Shown here piece after piece: positions 48,912-51,123 of a DNA stretch of 51,123 nt. This DNA is from Parapedobacter soli (GTDB taxonomy: Bacteria; Bacteroidota; Bacteroidia; Sphingobacteriales; Sphingobacteriaceae). Made by a program: the position numbers and the translations under genes. The notes below the pieces were generated by a model. The model ran no database searches, was not told the DNA's origin, and saw nothing but the letters and a program-made list of their open reading frames with translations. Within the stretch, counting starts at the first letter, position 1, and every line of letters begins with the position of its first letter. The stretch is from the NCBI RefSeq assembly GCF_025460835.1, contig NZ_JAMXAY010000010.1:1-51123 (forward strand), written 5' to 3'.

Positions 48912-49217
48912 GCAAAGTTTACCAAATAAAACAAGACAAACAGTTATCTTTGCGGCGTCGCAAAAATAGTGTTTATCCAGCGGTCGGCCAATTAAGCCAT
49001 GCCCACCAACGTATATAGCGCGAGGCAAGATGTTTTCATGCATGCTTTTTATATTAAAATTGTGACAGTTGAGCGCTTATTTTATTAATATAATTATCTA
49101 AATATTATCATTTTTTTGAAAAAATGATTAGAAATAATAGTTTTTGTTGCGAATATCAATATTTTATCCGTTACTTTGCAACATTAGCTATAATGAGTAT
49201 TTAATCATATTACATTT
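48912..49217. other. intergenic region between purN and asnB
   Basis: About 300 bp without a gene. A plus-strand -7 match TATCTTTG lies at 48945-48952, and a small palindrome TTTGCG/CGCAAA at 48949-48964 overlaps it. The half nearest asnB (49050-49160) is very AT-rich. A TTACTTTG at 49171-49178 resembles a -7 box with a one-base shorter spacer and could serve asnB with a 35-nt leader. No riboswitch or terminator is recognised. Confidence 0.4.
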
Positions 49218-50903
49218 ATGTGTGGAATCATTGGAGCTTTTGACTTGAAAACCAAGTCGGAAGAATTGCGCCCCCAGGTATTAAAGATGTCGAAGAAAAT
49301 TCGCCACCGGGGACCCGATTGGTCTGGGATATACAGTTCCGACCGGGCAATCTTGGCGCATGAGCGTTTGGCAATTGTTGATCCAAAGTCTGGCAGGCAG
49401 CCACTTTATGGTTCAAATGGGCGTGTTGTGCTGGCGGTGAATGGAGAGATTTATAACCACCAGCAGTTGCGGAATGAATTGTCCAATTACGGATTCTCTA
49501 CGCAAGTAGACAGCGAGGTGATCTTAGCGCTTTACGAACAGAAAGGGGCGGCCTTTATTGAAGATTTGAACGGCATTTTTGCTTTCGCGCTTTACGATTC
49601 CAAAAACGATACTTACCTGATTGCCCGGGACCATATCGGTATCATCCCACTTTATATGGGCTGGGACGAGGCGGGCACATTTTATGTTGCGTCCGAGCTG
49701 AAAGCATTGGAGGGGCAATGCAACCGCATTGAAACATTCCCTCCGGGACATTACATATATAGCAAAGAGGGCCATACACCCAAAAAATGGTATACCCGTG
49801 ATTGGGAACAATACGAGGCCGTAAAAGACAATGTAACCGATATCGATGTCCTACGCAAGGGTTTGGAGGATGCTGTGCACCGCCAGTTGATGTCTGACGT
49901 TCCTTACGGGGTATTGCTTTCGGGCGGATTGGATTCGTCGGTTATAGCAGCTGTTACAAAAAAATTCGCTTCGCGCCGCATCGAGTCAAACGACCAGGAA
50001 AAGGCGTGGTACCCGAGGTTGCATTCATTTGCGGTGGGACTGAAAGGGTCGCCCGATTTGGCAGCGGCAAGAAAAGCTGCCGACCACATTGGCACGATCC
50101 ACCATGAGATCAATTTCACCATACAGGAAGGGCTCGATGCCGTACGCGACGTAATCTACCATTTAGAAACCTATGATGTGACCACGATAAGGGCGTCTAC
50201 GCCCATGTACCTCCTTGCGCGGGTCATCAAATCGATGGGGATCAAGATGGTGCTGTCGGGCGAAGGGTCTGATGAGTTGTTCGGTGGCTACCTATATTTT
50301 CACAAGGCTCCTAATGCGAAGGAGTTCCATGAAGAAACTGTCAGGAAGCTGAGCAAGCTGCATCTTTATGACTGCTTGCGGGCGAACAAGTCCTTAGCTG
50401 CGTGGGGTGTGGAAGGACGTGTGCCGTTCCTGGACAAAGAGTTTATGGATATTGCCATGCGCGTAAATCCGGAGGACAAAATGATCCGGGACGGGCGGAT
50501 GGAAAAATGGATAGTACGCAAAGCATTTGAAGACTACCTGCCCGAAAGCATCGCTTGGCGTCAGAAAGAACAATTCTCGGATGGCGTCGGGTACAGTTGG
50601 ATTGACACGTTGAAAGTGCAGGCGGAAGAGCGTGTCAGCGACGAGCAATTGGCCGCTGCCGCGGAGCGCTTCCCGATCAATCCGCCACAAAACAAAGAAG
50701 AGTACCTGTATAGGTCCATTTTCACAGAGCACTTTCCGTCGACCGCGGCCGCATTGACGGTGCCGTCCGTCAAATCGGTGGCATGCAGTACGCCGGAAGC
50801 CTTGGCCTGGGATGCGTCTTTCCAGAACTTGAACGACCCTTCAGGACGGGCAGTGGCAAGCGTGCACAACGAAAGCTACGAGAAGACAATAGTCAATTTT
50901 TAA
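49218..50903 (+). CDS. asnB: glutamine-hydrolysing asparagine synthetase B
   Basis: A 561-residue class II amidotransferase making asparagine from aspartate, glutamine and ATP. Cys2 (MCGIIGAFD) is the glutaminase nucleophile; RHRGPD, NGEIYNH and DSEVILALYE are the glutaminase-domain motifs (about 1-185). The synthetase domain has the PP-loop SGGLDSS (235-241) and SGEGSDELFGGY. The length and RVPFLDKEFMDIAM motif match the AsnB rather than antibiotic-type branch. It is preceded by a 300-bp gap and followed by a very strong terminator. Its stop codon lies within an inverted copy of the heptamer repeat found beyond the terminator. Confidence 0.96.
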   Translation: MCGIIGAFDLKTKSEELRPQVLKMSKKIRHRGPDWSGIYSSDRAILAHERLAIVDPKSGRQPLYGSNGRVVLAVNGEIYNHQQLRNELSNYGFSTQVDSEVILALYEQKGAAFIEDLNGIFAFALYDSKNDTYLIARDHIGIIPLYMGWDEAGTFYVASELKALEGQCNRIETFPPGHYIYSKEGHTPKKWYTRDWEQYEAVKDNVTDIDVLRKGLEDAVHRQLMSDVPYGVLLSGGLDSSVIAAVTKKFASRRIESNDQEKAWYPRLHSFAVGLKGSPDLAAARKAADHIGTIHHEINFTIQEGLDAVRDVIYHLETYDVTTIRASTPMYLLARVIKSMGIKMVLSGEGSDELFGGYLYFHKAPNAKEFHEETVRKLSKLHLYDCLRANKSLAAWGVEGRVPFLDKEFMDIAMRVNPEDKMIRDGRMEKWIVRKAFEDYLPESIAWRQKEQFSDGVGYSWIDTLKVQAEERVSDEQLAAAAERFPINPPQNKEEYLYRSIFTEHFPSTAAALTVPSVKSVACSTPEALAWDASFQNLNDPSGRAVASVHNESYEKTIVNF

Positions 50904-50933
50904 TGGTTAATTTTTAGTTGTCAACTATAGAAG

Positions 50934-50967
50934 AAAGGGCCGGAAAACTCATGTTTTCCGGCCCTTT
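50934..50967 (+). terminator. terminator of asnB
   Basis: AAAGGGCCGGAAAAC (50934-50948) and GTTTTCCGGCCCTTT (50953-50967) form a perfect 15-bp stem with a TCAT loop. Symmetry and A/T ends make it able to stop transcripts from both sides, including the convergent DUF1080 gene. Confidence 0.9.
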
Positions 50968-50971
50968 CCGC

Positions 50972-51069
50972 ATTAACCATTAACCATTAACCATTAACCA
51001 TTAACCATTAACCATTAAAAATTAACAATTAACCATTAACAATTAACCATTGACAATTAACCATTACAA
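50972..51069. repeat. phased 7-bp tandem repeat array (ATTAACC)
   Basis: Six perfect ATTAACC units (50972-51013) are followed by eight degenerate but in-phase units (ATTAAAA, ATTAACA, ATTAACC, ATTAACA, ATTAACC, ATTGACA, ATTAACC, ATTACAA). The total is about 98 bp. The array runs into the stop codon of the convergent DUF1080 gene. An inverted short copy (TTAATGGTTAAT) lies at the asnB stop, on the other side of the terminator. Confidence 0.9.
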
Positions 51070-51123
51070 AGGTCTAATCCATATATTGCGGAAGCTCACC
51101 GGATTACCATGGTCTTGCAATAT
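51064..51123 (-). CDS. C-terminal end of a DUF1080 (3-keto-disaccharide hydrolase-like) protein
   Basis: The minus strand reads ILQDHGNPVSFRNIWIRPL and then TAA at 51066-51064. This ending (LQDHG-PV-FRNIW-RPL) is characteristic of DUF1080 domains, a concanavalin-like fold found in secreted Bacteroidota proteins acting on sugars; some members hydrolyse 3-keto-glycosides. Only 19 residues are inside the window, so other domains and the signal peptide cannot be seen. It is convergent with asnB. Confidence 0.75.
   Translation of the reverse strand: MLQDHGNPVSFRNIWIRPL

Noticed and set aside
50972-51069. CRISPR-like repeat array
   Set aside because: Units are 7 bp without spacers and no cas genes are present; it is a simple tandem repeat.
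1-51123. Phage-defence island, retron or biosynthetic gene cluster
   Set aside because: I looked for reverse transcriptase, nuclease-ATPase pairs, restriction-modification, NRPS/PKS and similar signatures; only one toxin-antitoxin pair was found.

Overview
The window looks like a chromosomal segment of a member of the Bacteroidota, most likely a Sphingobacteriales/Sphingobacteriaceae-type organism; the genus is a guess. The evidence is a SusC/SusD pair driven by a hybrid two-component sensor, an S46 dipeptidyl-peptidase, the small ribosomal protein THX, A-rich start regions without Shine-Dalgarno motifs, and repeated matches to the Bacteroidota promoter consensus (TTTG near -33, TAnnTTTG near -7).

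Layout. 1-2.7 kb is a small accessory stretch: the tail of an unidentified gene, a YbjQ/zinc-ribbon protein, and a HigBA-like toxin-antitoxin pair with an operator inside its promoter. It ends at a tRNA-Lys(UUU) whose 3' end faces it. 2.9-8.3 kb holds housekeeping genes: prmC, ribD followed by an orphan ABC permease/ATPase pair, DUF2851 and PspC. 8.3-13.4 kb holds an ankyrin protein, a candidate small RNA, a FucP-like sugar importer divergent from glucokinase, a secreted nuclease and a DUF89 protein. 13.5-19.6 kb holds a DPP7-like S46 peptidase, membrane-anchored MsrA, a secreted VOC protein, rlmB overlapping the THX gene tail to tail, and two hypotheticals. 19.6-23.2 kb is smc. 23.4-29.5 kb holds a DUF2231-cytochrome-DUF1549-DUF1553 protein paired with a DUF1501 protein, two hydrolases and a gene remnant. 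29.5-31 kb holds a TauE/SafE permease and a HAD phosphatase.

31-44.9 kb is a polysaccharide utilization locus: a hybrid two-component sensor facing away from susC-susD, a GH2 enzyme and an unusual fusion of an agarase-like GH-A domain to a laminarinase-type GH16 domain. A strong hairpin between susD and the GH2 gene probably lowers expression of the enzymes relative to the outer-membrane complex. 44.9-51.1 kb returns to housekeeping: an RluA-type synthase, DUF72, purH, purN and asnB. It ends in a phased 7-bp tandem array running into the 3' end of a DUF1080 gene cut by the window edge.

The most striking signal is at gene starts. In six genes (toxin, prmC, ribD, VOC, HAD, rluA) a perfect TAnnTTTG box ends exactly 4 or 5 nt before the start codon, which predicts leaderless mRNAs. 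The same consensus reveals a free-standing ~70-nt RNA at 9128-9197. No CRISPR array, insertion sequence, rRNA operon, recognised defence island or biosynthetic cluster is present. I did not find a clearly new multi-gene system.
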